From: Stentor coeruleus
Taxonomy: Eukaryota > Ciliophora > Heterotrichea > Heterotrichida > Stentoridae
Assembly (NCBI GenBank): GCA_001970955.1
Contig: MPUH01000149.1
Span: forward strand, 1 to 64,000
DNA length: 64,000 nucleotides
Reading direction: 5' to 3'
The translations under genes were made by a program, and so were the position numbers. Shown here one piece after another: positions 1-9,840 of the stretch; within the stretch, counting starts at the first letter, position 1; the number at the start of each line of letters is the position of its first letter. The notes under the pieces are model-generated. The model searched no databases. It saw nothing but the letters and a program-made list of their open reading frames with translations, and was not told the DNA's origin.

Positions 1-447
1 AAGAAATACCCAGAAAAAAAGTTCGCAGTTTATGAAATTGAATCAGTTGTTCCAATGGCTAGGGGTAACATTGAAAAGCATGGTTTGACTGAACAGGTTG
101 AAGTTCTTACTGGAAACTTCTTTGAGACCATTCCTGCTGGGTTTGATTGCATTTTACTTAAGCATATCTGCCATGATTGGCCAGCTCATAAGATTACCAC
201 CGTTCTTAAGAATTGTAGAAATGTGCTTAACCCTGGAAATAGAGTCTTGATAGTTGATATTGTTATTGACAGAACTGATAACCGATACAAGAGAGCCACT
301 TTACAAAACATTTATGTCCTTTCTTACAATAATGGAAAGGAGAGAACTCTTGACGAATTTAAGGAATTATTAGGTGAAAGCGGATTTAGACTTGAAAGTG
401 TTACTAATGCTAAAGAAGATGATATCATTGAAGCAATAGCTATCTAA
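1..447 (+). CDS. O-methyltransferase, C-terminal part (cut by window edge)
   Basis: This is the C-terminal half of a class I SAM-dependent O-methyltransferase of the COMT/hydroxyindole type. The frame is open from base 1, so the 5' part lies outside the window. Base 1 corresponds to codon 186 of the complete paralogue at 2021-3022, and the alignment runs without gaps to the same TAA stop. The catalytic-type motif CHDW is present (IHDW in the paralogue), with the following VLNPGNRVLIVDIV strand. About 18 residues differ from the downstream copy, including the residue just before the HDW motif, so the pair has diverged. The substrate is unknown. The frame is intact as far as it can be seen, so this is likely a working gene. 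Confidence 0.85.
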   Translation, partial: KKYPEKKFAVYEIESVVPMARGNIEKHGLTEQVEVLTGNFFETIPAGFDCILLKHICHDWPAHKITTVLKNCRNVLNPGNRVLIVDIVIDRTDNRYKRATLQNIYVLSYNNGKERTLDEFKELLGESGFRLESVTNAKEDDIIEAIAI

Positions 448-801
448 TAGTTTAATCGTTTAGAAATATGAGGAAATTGAGTATGAACATTGTACTACAC
501 ATTTTTTAATTAATGCATTTTATTTTTGCGTTGATTAAGTCTTTAAAGAAATACAGTGGCTAAAATATATTAAAACGATTGCGTTTATTAATGCAAGGCA
601 TGCTTTATTAAGTTAGTTTATAAGGTTTTATATCCTCTTATCCATTCCTATATAAAAATTCGAAATTTCTAATCTGAAGCCTAGTCAAAAAATTAAAAAT
701 CATCAATCTTTAGTATCATCATCCCAACACCCACAACACCCTTCCCCAAATTCAATTTCCCTAATTTCCTCTGTTACATTATTTAATTATATAGTAAATC
801 A
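448..801. other. Intergenic spacer, duplicated
   Basis: This stretch separates the methyltransferase stop from the RING-protein start and is duplicated at 3023-3376 with few changes. It holds no gene that I can see. The last 100 bases are A/C-rich, typical here of a 5' flank. Confidence 0.7.
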
Positions 802-1210
802 ATGACTGGTTTCATAATCCTAATAGTTCTAGCCTTCAGCGTATCAAGTGAAAATATCGACTATAACATGTACTTAGGATCATGGTCAGGTAAGCTAAGC
901 GAGTTTTCCGAAAAATCAGGAAGAATCTACCTAGAAGTGGAAATATACCGAAAATTAGGTTCAGTAGTCCTAAAAACTTATGAAGGTAACTGGGAAAGCG
1001 ACCCATATACCTGCTTATACAATCAAAATATGACTGCTTCTAGCAACTCTTTAGATGGAATAATATATATATATCCAGTTGAAAGCTATAAAATAGCATA
1101 TTGTCAAGCCCAATTAAACATCACAACTTCTTCATCATTAAAAGCTTCGATCACAGATTAAATTGCACTTCAAAAATTACAAAAACAGAGTTTTATCAAC
1201 AAGCTTATAT
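802..1210 (+). pseudogene. Truncated copy of membrane RING-H2 protein gene
   Basis: The first 118 codons match the signal peptide and luminal domain of the complete gene at 3377-4639. A 1-base and a 21-base deletion near 1155-1175 then throw the frame into a TAA at 1159-1161. Homology continues out of frame to 1210 and stops. The membrane segments and the RING finger are missing. A short secreted product of 119 residues could still be made, but this looks like a decayed duplicate. Confidence 0.8.
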
Positions 1211-1252
1211 ACCTTGCCTTGGCCCTGAAAATCTCCCCCCATCATGCATAGC

Positions 1253-1540
1253 CACTGTTACTTCGGAGCATATTGTGGCAGACTAAAATGTGGAGTCTCA
1301 CTGGAGCTTTTGATAGTGATTACTGTGCGGACGTTTTTACATTAAAGAATTTTTTATGGAAATGATTCTTTTAATCAAATTATCAATATTTCTCAGTGTC
1401 ATAACAAGAATGAGCAAGCAACATTCAATTTCAATGTTAGTCCTTATCAATGCTTGTCTGGAAGCTATACAATTAAGGTTAATATTCAAGCTGATTATGA
1501 ACAAGCTACAAATTGGATTCTGGTAATATTCTTATAGTAT
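1253..1540 (+). pseudogene. Remnant of a second luminal domain of the same family
   Basis: Translated in pieces, this stretch gives YFGAYCGRLKCG, then SLTGAFDSDYCADVFTLK, then FYGNDSFNQIINISQCHN and a run with VSPYQCLSGSYTIKVNIQA. The pattern (Y-x-G-x-x-x-G-x-L, later paired Cys and Asn-rich strands) resembles the luminal domain of the neighbouring RING protein. The pieces lie in different frames, so at least two frameshifts have occurred. It ends at a perfect 15-base intron-like string GTAATATTCTTATAG (1523-1537). It is probably a relic of a more distant paralogue brought next to the truncated copy. The family assignment is inference. Confidence 0.45.
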
Positions 1541-2020
1541 CGTAGTTAATGCTAATTAGTTTATATGATTATAATCTAAAGGATAAATTTCAAATATGGC
1601 TTTTATGTAGGGAAGAAGGTATAGATTTCAATTTTTGGATAAAAGGTTTACTACAACAAGAGTAAGATTTTTATTCACTAATAAAACCCTTGCTGTTTAG
1701 CCTAATGCCTTATTCCAAGTTTAAAGGATACAACTAAACAGCGTTCCTAATGAATTTTAACAAGACTAATTTTGACTGAATAAGTTTTTGGCATTTAGTT
1801 GAAGAACAAATTTCAGCGTAAACATATATTAGTCAATAATACAATATCTTATAAAATTTCCCAAGTCGAAAGTTTATCAATAAAAAAGGAAGACATTTTT
1901 TCACCAGCTCTCTTTATGCTCTTCTTTAGCATATAAGTACATAATAAAAATGATTGGCCGAAATTAAAGTAAAGGCTTCAAACTATACATAAATATTGAA
2001 TTTTAATGTCCACATAAATA
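1541..2020. other. Intergenic, no gene seen
   Basis: AT-rich sequence with many stops in all frames. Its left part may hold further decayed coding sequence (for example NFKYGFYVGKK around 1585-1620), but I cannot assign it. The right part is the 5' flank of the methyltransferase gene. Confidence 0.5.
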
Positions 2021-3022
2021 ATGGAAGCTGTAGTTGAAACACTTGTCGAGGTTAGGTCAAATCTCATCATCGCTTTGATTGTTCCAGTACTAATCAAAGA
2101 AGGTGTAATAGAAAAAATCGTTGAATCACCCAAAACATCTGCTCAAATTGTAGAAGGTACTACATTAAACCACAGCTCCTTACTTAGAGCCCTTCACTTC
2201 CTTGAAGCTAACAGTTTTTTTAGATTTGAAGAATCTACTAATCTATGGCACGCAACTGAAAGAGGCCATACCTTAGCTGGTGAAGACGCAAAAACATTAT
2301 GGCTATGGCATTTCGACACTAGAAAACTTGGATTTATGATTAATTTAGGTGAACTTCTTTACTCTGAAGATCAAAATTTATTCCAAAAAATTGCTGGAAA
2401 AAGTGGGTTTGAAGTGTTAAACGAGATCCCTGACATGCTTGAAAAATTCCAAGCTTATATGACATTCTTGACTAAGCTTAATAGTGACGTTGTTTGCCAA
2501 GCTATTGACCTTAAAGACAATATGAAAATTGTTGATGTCGGAGGTGGTGCTGGAGGATTGGCTATTGATCTTGCTAAGAAATACCCAGAAAAAAAGTTCG
2601 CAGTTTATGAAATTGAATCAGTTGTTCCAATGGCTAGGAATAACATTGAAAAGCATGGTTTGACTGAGCAGGTTGAAGTTCTTCCCGGAAGCTTCTTTGA
2701 GGCCATTCCTGCTGGGTTTGATTGCATTTTACTTAAGCACATCATCCATGATTGGCCAGCTCATAGGACTATCACCATTCTTAAGAATTGTAGAAATGTG
2801 CTTAACCCTGGAAATAGAGTCTTGATAATTGATATTGTTGTTGATAGAACTGATAAGAGATACAAGAGAGCCACTTTACAAGATATTTATGTCTTTTCTG
2901 ACAATACTGGAAAGGAGAGAACTCTTAATGAATTTAAGGAAATATTAAGTGAAAGCGGATTTAGACTTGAAAGTGTTACTAATGCTAAAGAAGATGATAT
3001 CATTGAAGCAATAGCTATCTAA
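2021..3022 (+). CDS. SAM-dependent O-methyltransferase (COMT/HIOMT type)
   Basis: The 333-residue protein is a small-molecule O-methyltransferase. Residues 1-100 form the winged-helix dimerisation part (TSAQIVEG, SLLRALHFLEA). Residues 168-333 form the Rossmann catalytic part. The SAM-binding motif I is VDVGGGAGG (171-179). HDW at 243-245 supplies the His used as general base in the plant caffeate O-methyltransferase family. It is followed by ILKNCRNVLNPGNRVLI, typical of Methyltransf_2. Length is close to the family norm of 330-370. The ATG at 2021 gives a full N-terminal domain. The gene is the complete member of a tandem pair. The substrate cannot be told from sequence; acetylserotonin or a phenolic pigment precursor are only guesses. 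Confidence 0.88.
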   Translation: MEAVVETLVEVRSNLIIALIVPVLIKEGVIEKIVESPKTSAQIVEGTTLNHSSLLRALHFLEANSFFRFEESTNLWHATERGHTLAGEDAKTLWLWHFDTRKLGFMINLGELLYSEDQNLFQKIAGKSGFEVLNEIPDMLEKFQAYMTFLTKLNSDVVCQAIDLKDNMKIVDVGGGAGGLAIDLAKKYPEKKFAVYEIESVVPMARNNIEKHGLTEQVEVLPGSFFEAIPAGFDCILLKHIIHDWPAHRTITILKNCRNVLNPGNRVLIIDIVVDRTDKRYKRATLQDIYVFSDNTGKERTLNEFKEILSESGFRLESVTNAKEDDIIEAIAI

Positions 3023-3807
3023 TAGTTTAACCGTTTAGAAATATGAGGAAACTAAATATGAGCATTGTACTATACATTTTTTAATTAATGCATTTTATTT
3101 TACGTTGATTATGTCTTTTAAAGAAATACAGTCTTTAAAATTTATTAAAAGATTGTATTTAATAATGCAAGGCATGCTTTATTAAGTTAGCTTATAAGGT
3201 TTTATATCCTCTTATCCATTCCTATATAAAAACTCGAAATTTCTAATCTGAAGCCTAGTCATAAAATTAAAAATCATCAAACTTTAGTATCATCATCCCA
3301 ACACCCACAACACCCTTCCCCAAAATTCAATTTCCCTAATTTCCTCTGTTACATTATTTAATTATATAGTAAATCAATGACTGGTTTCATAATCCTAATA
3401 GTTCTAGCCATCAGCGTATCAAGTGAAAATATTGACTATAACATGTACTTAGGATCATGGTCAGGTAAGCTAAGCGAGTTCTCCGAAAAATCAGGAAGAA
3501 TCTACCTAGAAGTGGAAATATACCGAAAATTAGGTTCAGTAGTCCTAAAAACTTATGATGGCAACTGGGAAAGTGACCCATATATCTACTTATACAGTCA
3601 AAACATGACTGCTTCTAGCAACTCCCTAGATGGAATAGTATATGTATATCCAGTTGAAAGCTATAAAATGGCATATTGTCAAGCCCAATTAAACATCACA
3701 ACTTCTTCATCATTAAAAGCTTCAATCACAGGGATAAATTGCACTATCTCCATGTCAATCCAAGCTTCAAAAATCACAAAAACAGAGTTTTATCAACAAG
3801 CTTATAT
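2576..3807 (+). repeat. Right copy of 2,575-bp tandem duplication
   Basis: This copy matches 1-1210 and spans the 3' half of the methyltransferase gene, the spacer and the first third of the RING gene. It keeps all frames open and so appears to be the functional copy. The left limit of the duplicated unit lies outside the window. Confidence 0.9.
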
Positions 3808-4639
3808 TTTCCTTGCTATTTTCCTATTATTTAAATTAGGAGAGTTCTATGCTCTTAAAGGGATTTATGATCAGTGTACAAGAATGGCTGTTTCTCGGAC
3901 AATAAGCCTTATTTCTATATCTTTATCATCTATTGTTGACCTTTTTTTCATGCTTTGGCCTATATATTTAGCTCAAGCTGGTAAAATCACCCTACTTATG
4001 TATATAGCTATGTCTATAGTTCCTATGATTATTATCAGAGAAAAGTCTTTGATATATAAAAAAGTTACAGATATAAGACAAGGCTATGCACAAAGGAATG
4101 CATTTTCAACTCATATACTTATTGGAATTCTATATATTATTTTATCTAGAGATCTTTATCAGTTTAATATTATAGTTTCTAATTGTGTTTTTGTTTTTCA
4201 TATATACAGGAATTATCATAGGCAAAGCGTTGAAAAGCATTTTATTGTTTATATGATTGTTGAACAGTTTTTGATTACACTTTATTTTTGTTTTTGTTCA
4301 TGGAATTTTATGGTTTGGGAACCGAATTCTATGTTGAGTTTTATTGTATTTGTTGTGGTGATATTACAGATTTTGTTTTTGTATTGGAAAAAAATTACTA
4401 GTAGTACAAGAGATGCGACGACACCACTTTTGTCGAGAACAATATCTGAAGCTACGGCTCAAAGGGTTATACAGAATTCTCATGATTGTGCTATATGTTT
4501 ATGTTCTTTAGGGAATACGAATATTGTGGTGACAAGATGTGAGCATGCTTTTCATTATAATTGTCTTATGCCTTGGCTTGATATACAAACTTTGTGTCCA
4601 GTTTGTAGAGGCGATATTGAAGAATTTGTTGGGCCTTAG
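3377..4639 (+). CDS. Multi-pass membrane RING-H2 E3 ubiquitin ligase
   Basis: The 420-residue protein starts with a signal peptide (1-16). A luminal Asn/Ser-rich domain (17-135) with several NxT/S sites follows, then several hydrophobic segments between about 142 and 337, and a cytosolic C-terminal RING finger. The zinc ligands fit RING-H2: C371, C374, C388, H390, H393, C396, C407 and C410. This layout (signal, luminal domain, multi-pass region, terminal RING-H2) is that of membrane ubiquitin ligases of the secretory pathway, and suggests E2-dependent ubiquitination of membrane proteins. The stop is TAG. The left-hand duplicate at 802-1210 is truncated, so this is the only intact copy here. 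The substrate is unknown. Confidence 0.85.
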   Translation: MTGFIILIVLAISVSSENIDYNMYLGSWSGKLSEFSEKSGRIYLEVEIYRKLGSVVLKTYDGNWESDPYIYLYSQNMTASSNSLDGIVYVYPVESYKMAYCQAQLNITTSSSLKASITGINCTISMSIQASKITKTEFYQQAYIFLAIFLLFKLGEFYALKGIYDQCTRMAVSRTISLISISLSSIVDLFFMLWPIYLAQAGKITLLMYIAMSIVPMIIIREKSLIYKKVTDIRQGYAQRNAFSTHILIGILYIILSRDLYQFNIIVSNCVFVFHIYRNYHRQSVEKHFIVYMIVEQFLITLYFCFCSWNFMVWEPNSMLSFIVFVVVILQILFLYWKKITSSTRDATTPLLSRTISEATAQRVIQNSHDCAICLCSLGNTNIVVTRCEHAFHYNCLMPWLDIQTLCPVCRGDIEEFVGP

Positions 4640-4927
4640 GATTAGAGATTATTTATGGTCTTTAATGCGTTTTTTTTAGGATTAAGATGTGAAAAATTTA
4701 TGCTTTTTAGACTAGGAAATGGAGAAGAATTAAAGAATTAGGTAACACATTTCATAGTTTTTAATGAGAAAATTTTAGTGATTTTTATAATAATAGATCG
4801 TAGTTTTATCTAAAAAGACTATGTTTTAATTGAGAAAGTTTTATATAACCCTCTAAATAGCATATATAAATATTATTAAAGCAAATTCAGAATAGTCTTA
4901 ATATCAAAAAACTTAAACTTTCTACAT

Positions 4928-5497
4928 TTAACCAGCTATTAGCTTACTTAAATCCTCGCTACTATTTCCACTATTTTCCCGCGTACCCAAGCTTCTAATA
5001 ATATTTTTCATTCTAGTTTTCGACTTAATCCTCATCATCAAAAGACTAACACTACTATCAAAGTTCGGGTTTTCTTCATTATATATTTCATCGATTTCCA
5101 ATATAGGGTTCAAATTTCTTTTAACTCCCAACTGAATCATTCTTTCTTGTATGCTTATAAGGTCCATTCTGGCATTAGAATTTCTCAGAGTAAGAGTTTC
5201 GAGTTTCATAAGATCTTCATCAAGTGAAGTGTTATGCCTAAGCTTCTCATGTGATCTATGTGCTAAATCAGATTCTGATCTTTGACTAGGTTGAACAGAA
5301 TGATGAGTTTGTTTCCTCAAAGCTTTTGTGTCAACTTTTCGTATAAGTTTAGGACGTTTTGGACTTAAATTAATACTGTTCATGCTTGTGCTTTGTTTAA
5401 TAACAGATGGTTTATCTTTGGCTTGTTTTTTTTTCTTCAGACCTTTTTTTGGCTTCACATTATATGCGGAAATTAGTGCTTCTAGACGTGCTTCCAT
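4928..5497 (-). CDS. Small basic protein of unknown function
   Basis: I do not recognise this 189-residue protein. It begins MEARLEALISAYNVKPKKG, followed by a lysine run (GLKKKKQAKDK) that could be a nuclear or microtubule-binding signal. The middle is polar and probably disordered. The C-terminal third (LKLETLTLRNSNARMDLIS onward) is predicted by eye to be helical. The start ATG is 84 bp downstream of the ATG2 stop on the same strand. The long uninterrupted frame, balanced codons and A/C-rich 5' flank support a real gene. Confidence 0.6.
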   Translation of the reverse strand: MEARLEALISAYNVKPKKGLKKKKQAKDKPSVIKQSTSMNSINLSPKRPKLIRKVDTKALRKQTHHSVQPSQRSESDLAHRSHEKLRHNTSLDEDLMKLETLTLRNSNARMDLISIQERMIQLGVKRNLNPILEIDEIYNEENPNFDSSVSLLMMRIKSKTRMKNIIRSLGTRENSGNSSEDLSKLIAG

Positions 5498-5581
5498 ATT
5501 ATTAGAGACATACTTGTATAAAGTGCATTATATGTTTAATGCGATCTTTTCTTGGACTGTACAGTTTTTTTATAGTCTCAG

Positions 5582-8500
5582 TCATATATTATATTTTCTT
5601 TGTATAATAAGGATATTATAATGTTTATATATAAACAAAAATATAGTATATAGTATATATATAAGATAAGAGAAAAGACGATTTATGATATATAAGAAAT
5701 AAACTGACACTAAGTCAACTATTTTCCCAGTAATACTTTTGATCATATAAAGTGGGCCAATACAAGAAAGGAGTTTATAGATTTCTTTGTCTTTGATATA
5801 CTCGACCCACCAATAAAAAGCTTGTCCCAAAGCTATTTTTATATTCTTAACACCTTTGATATCAATCCTCGGTAAAACAATATGGAAATCCTTTATTGGG
5901 AACAAGTTCAATAAAGTTGCCCCAGGGTGTTTGCTATCAAAATTATGTGGAATATAATCAATATTCAATGATAATGTATCTATAATAAGTTTCTGCAAAT
6001 ACATCTGTTTGTTTTCTGTATTCTCAAGTGGTCCTGCAGAGGGTAGATTCCCAGTCTGGTGCATTAAAACCTGTTCCTCAGGTTTCCAATTTGCTAACCC
6101 CAAACAAAACTCAACAAAAAACTGATCAATATTAACTTTTAATGGCAAAATTCCTATTTTAACAATCATCTCAGTCTCATTCATAAAACTCGGTCTAGGC
6201 CAAACCCCACAAACTTCAACAGAAACCATATTAGAATTCAATTTCCTCTTTTGTTTATTATCATATATGACAATACTCTTAGCTCTACTCATCAAAATAT
6301 AATCCAAAACCTTCATATCTTCTATAGTTAAAGTAACCCTCCAAGAATAATGAAGCCTTTTTGGGAATTTTCCAAAACACAAATTCGTGTTTTCAGTCTG
6401 AATCATAACCCTTGACATATTTCCTCTTTTTATATCAAAAGTTTTATCATCAGGTTGTCTTGAATAAATATTTAATGTAAATAATGATAGAGATGATGAA
6501 AAACGAATAAGAGGAAGGCCGTGTTCTGGGTTTAAGGAATGTATTGTTCCTTCAGATAAAGATGCTCTTGTTAAAGATGGGATAAAATGATGACAGTGAA
6601 CTGCTTTTTGTTTTGTTAAAGGGACTTTTCCTTCTTCAAGAGGATTAGAGATTTTTTTTTTAGATATTCTATCAGGGTTTAAATAATCTTGTAGGTTAAT
6701 GTTTTCAATTTTATTAGGGTTGTTAGGGTTTATTACTAAACCTGAAGCACGAAGGCTTAAAGTATCTGAATCATCACTAGAAAGGTCAGAATCTTTTCTT
6801 ATAACCTCATCTTTTTCTTCAGGGAACTTTGGTATTTCTATGAACTCATGGAGAAATTCTACAACATTTGTTGTAATATGGACTATTATTGTCCCTATGT
6901 TTACATGCACATCTAATAATTTGTTTTGCAAAATCGATGTGCGGATCTCATCTGCAATATAAACTGGTCCTGATACATTAGAACATTTTTTACTCCCAAG
7001 CATACATTTAAGATATGGTAAAGGAAGAATATCTTCTGATAAAATTTTTTCTTCGATCGTTGATGAGATTTTGGTAATGAAGAATTCTAAAGAATCAAGA
7101 GTTGAGATTAAAGTACAATTAAGTGAAAGAAGGCTAGGCTCGTATTCGGTTGAGTCTATTTGTTGGGAAAATATTGGATGAGGATGTTGTATTGATGATT
7201 GACTATAGATACGTAATGAACTTACAGTTGCATGAAGACCAAGAGATATTGAATCTATTGAAGTTATTTCAGCATTTAAAGACTCTAGATTTGCGATTAT
7301 TCTTTTATCACTTTTATAGAAATCTAGTAATATTCCAGTCATCATTAAATGCTTTCTTTCCATTTTTTCTTGAACTTTCCCTGTATCGATATTAAATGTT
7401 CCTAAGAAGTCTAAATAGTTTATTAATACATCCAAACATATGATTATGTTTTGTATTGAAATCTGTGTTTCCTCTATATCGTTTTTATCTATTGTGATAT
7501 CAATGTTATTTGGATATGTCGAGTAGATAAGTTCTTGGTGTTTTGCATATGACTCAAAAAACTCCACTTTAATTTTGGTGTACTTTGCAGATTTTCTCAT
7601 ACAATTTGATAGTGAAAAAACTTTGATATTTGTCGCATCAAAGCTTATAAGCCCAATACATGTATCATTAGCTGCAGTAAAATTACGACTTATACTTGCA
7701 TCAAGTGAATAATACGAGAACATCGATGGACCAACAGGTTTAATAAGTTTATCATTATCCCTATCAAGTAACTCAACCGATAAACTCCCAATATCTACAT
7801 AAAGCGACACTGCATTATTATCCTCAACATTTTTCCCAGTCGGGATCATTTTCATTAACACCTTCAAAGTTCCAGGTTCAACTCTTATACCAATTTTATC
7901 AATAATCACTCTATTTACACATAAAGCTCTAGCAAACCCAATTTCTTCTTCAAGTTGGCTTCTCATAAAACTATCTTTTCTTTTTTTTTGAGTTGAAGAC
8001 ATATCAAATGGTTCAGTATGTTTTCCAGGTTTTATATATATAGTTCCTTGTTGTGGTTCATAAAATGTAGCAAGTTTCTCATCTTTCCTTTCTTCAAGTA
8101 ACTCATCAATAACAGGTTCTTTAATTTCTCTTATAAACTGCACACTTGTTATCTGAACGATATTTGAAACCATTTCATTTTCATGTGATATGAAGTATCT
8201 TAAAGATAAATCAAATTTCGTGAAGTTTAACTCTAGGTTTATTGAATTTGTTATGTTTAACCATGATAGTTCTCCCATTAACATCCATTCTTTTCCTGCA
8301 CAAAAGCATTTATCAAAATTTTCTTGGTATTGGACTCTGATATATGGTATTGAAACTTTAAAATCCCCTGAAATTTTTACTGGAGGGTCTGTGCTTGGGG
8401 TTATAAGTCGATTAAGACTAGTTAAAAGTGCAGTATTTGTATGGATGTCGATACCAGCAATTTTTATTGTGCAATGTTTATCAATAATTTTAGCTTTAAA

Positions 8501-9814
8501 ATCTTGTTTTAATTGTCTGTAAAAAGCTGGCTGAATACATGTAAATTCAGTATGGCTTCTTCTAAACTGTAAAATATTCCCAGAACAAAAATGGCTGTTG
8601 TTAGGATCGGATTCCCAAAACCCAGCATTGTCAGGTTTGTTTCTAAAAAAGTCATTAAAAAAAGACTGTTTGGCTGAAGCATAAATATCACTGCTATCTA
8701 ATGCAGGATTTGATAGATAATTGTAATGAAAAGCTAAAATTTTCATGATTTTTATCCCTAAAGAGCCTCCAAATGAAAAATTCAACCCACATGCAGTTAT
8801 GACAATATGAGAAGTTGGCACTCCAGGGTAAATCCCATCGTTATAATTCCATTTCTTTCTAAAACTCCCTGCTTCTTCTAAACATGTGCAAATATGAATA
8901 TTCCCAACTGATAATTTGATAAGCTTTTCTCTAATTTTTAAAGGTTTTGGGAAAGAACCTTGTATATCTTCACCAAATGCTTGAAAAGCTTCCATTAGTA
9001 TTGAGACTTTGAGTTCGTCATAAAAATTAGACTTTTTAAGATTGGTGAATATATGCAAAAGTGCGCTCATTTGCTCAAAGCTTAAAAGAAAAATTATCTT
9101 GTCTATAATGGCTTCTATAAAAAGAAGGTCGCGATTAACTGATACTTCAGCGATTATAGGTTTTTCCATTATTAGGATATGAGAAAAATCATGTGGATCA
9201 TGAAGTTCAGTATCATCACACATCATGCTTATACGTAAACCTTCTATTGTAATTTTTTTTTGGTAACAGTCTTTTTCATAGTTTTTGCAGTCTTCAAATG
9301 TAGCTTTTGGGATAGTTATTTGTAAGAAAATTGGGTCGGTTGGTTTTACTCGGATACGGATTTTTAGCATACTTGCTTGAAGGCTGATGTTGGATAAAAA
9401 ACTCTCAACAGATTTTGTAAGTACTGTAATTCCTTGAATATCTTCTTCAGTTTCAACAACTTGCTTGTCTTCTCTTATAACTTTACATCCAGATTCACTA
9501 GCTGAACACAAATCCAAAACTAAATGATGCACCTGTAAGTTAATGGGATCATCTAAAAACTTCAGTATATTAGGAACCTGCATCGTAACCTTAGCAATAG
9601 AAGAAGAAAAAAGATGTAGAACACTATCAGTAAGGCTCTGGTTAATAGTTTGAGGATTGAGCTGAATATCCTTAAGCGTATAAATCCCTTCAGCTACATT
9701 AGTCTGAAAATTTCTATAATCCAACTGTTGTAAAAGTAGGCCTCCATGAAGCCTAGTTAATAAATAACTCAAAAGTTCTTCTATCGGTCTTGTCAGAATC
9801 GACATTTTAATCAA
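5582..9814 (-). CDS. ATG2: ATG2-like bridge lipid-transfer protein
   Basis: The 1,410-residue protein is an ATG2 homologue. ATG2 proteins are rod-shaped bridges that carry phospholipids from the ER to the growing autophagosome membrane. The N-terminus (about 1-110: LLSYLLTRLHGGLLLQQLD, then GIYTLKDIQLN) is a chorein-type domain. The most telling stretch is near the C-terminus (about 1305-1373: NLFPIKDFHIVLPRIDIKG, ALGQAFYWWVEYI, LLSCIGPLYMIKS, VDLVSVYF), which follows the conserved ATG2 C-terminal pattern. It is shorter than yeast (1,592) and human (about 1,940) proteins. The last 37 residues are hydrophobic, unusual and end at a TGA; the true end could be slightly different. VPS13 is the main alternative, but its other domains are absent. 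The start codon lies 26 bp from that of the divergent gene at 9841. Confidence 0.8.
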   Translation of the reverse strand: MIKMSILTRPIEELLSYLLTRLHGGLLLQQLDYRNFQTNVAEGIYTLKDIQLNPQTINQSLTDSVLHLFSSSIAKVTMQVPNILKFLDDPINLQVHHLVLDLCSASESGCKVIREDKQVVETEEDIQGITVLTKSVESFLSNISLQASMLKIRIRVKPTDPIFLQITIPKATFEDCKNYEKDCYQKKITIEGLRISMMCDDTELHDPHDFSHILIMEKPIIAEVSVNRDLLFIEAIIDKIIFLLSFEQMSALLHIFTNLKKSNFYDELKVSILMEAFQAFGEDIQGSFPKPLKIREKLIKLSVGNIHICTCLEEAGSFRKKWNYNDGIYPGVPTSHIVITACGLNFSFGGSLGIKIMKILAFHYNYLSNPALDSSDIYASAKQSFFNDFFRNKPDNAGFWESDPNNSHFCSGNILQFRRSHTEFTCIQPAFYRQLKQDFKAKIIDKHCTIKIAGIDIHTNTALLTSLNRLITPSTDPPVKISGDFKVSIPYIRVQYQENFDKCFCAGKEWMLMGELSWLNITNSINLELNFTKFDLSLRYFISHENEMVSNIVQITSVQFIREIKEPVIDELLEERKDEKLATFYEPQQGTIYIKPGKHTEPFDMSSTQKKRKDSFMRSQLEEEIGFARALCVNRVIIDKIGIRVEPGTLKVLMKMIPTGKNVEDNNAVSLYVDIGSLSVELLDRDNDKLIKPVGPSMFSYYSLDASISRNFTAANDTCIGLISFDATNIKVFSLSNCMRKSAKYTKIKVEFFESYAKHQELIYSTYPNNIDITIDKNDIEETQISIQNIIICLDVLINYLDFLGTFNIDTGKVQEKMERKHLMMTGILLDFYKSDKRIIANLESLNAEITSIDSISLGLHATVSSLRIYSQSSIQHPHPIFSQQIDSTEYEPSLLSLNCTLISTLDSLEFFITKISSTIEEKILSEDILPLPYLKCMLGSKKCSNVSGPVYIADEIRTSILQNKLLDVHVNIGTIIVHITTNVVEFLHEFIEIPKFPEEKDEVIRKDSDLSSDDSDTLSLRASGLVINPNNPNKIENINLQDYLNPDRISKKKISNPLEEGKVPLTKQKAVHCHHFIPSLTRASLSEGTIHSLNPEHGLPLIRFSSSLSLFTLNIYSRQPDDKTFDIKRGNMSRVMIQTENTNLCFGKFPKRLHYSWRVTLTIEDMKVLDYILMSRAKSIVIYDNKQKRKLNSNMVSVEVCGVWPRPSFMNETEMIVKIGILPLKVNIDQFFVEFCLGLANWKPEEQVLMHQTGNLPSAGPLENTENKQMYLQKLIIDTLSLNIDYIPHNFDSKHPGATLLNLFPIKDFHIVLPRIDIKGVKNIKIALGQAFYWWVEYIKDKEIYKLLSCIGPLYMIKSITGKIVDLVSVYFLYIINRLFSYLIYILYTIFLFIYKHYNILIIQRKYNI

Positions 9815-9840
9815 ATCTAATTTCTTATATAAAACCTAAA

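Larger units (their letters stand above)
1..1210 (+). repeat. Left copy of 2,575-bp tandem duplication
   Basis: Bases 1-1210 align with 2576-3807 at a constant offset of 2,575 bp through the methyltransferase gene, the spacer and the start of the RING gene. Near 1155-1175 the left copy has lost about 22 bases in two deletions. Similarity stops abruptly after the shared string AAGCTTATAT at 1201-1210. Confidence 0.9.

Noticed and set aside
5640-5700. Hidden tiny intron near the ATG2 3' end
   Set aside because: The only GT...AG pair of suitable length falls inside the conserved VDLVSVY stretch and would damage it.
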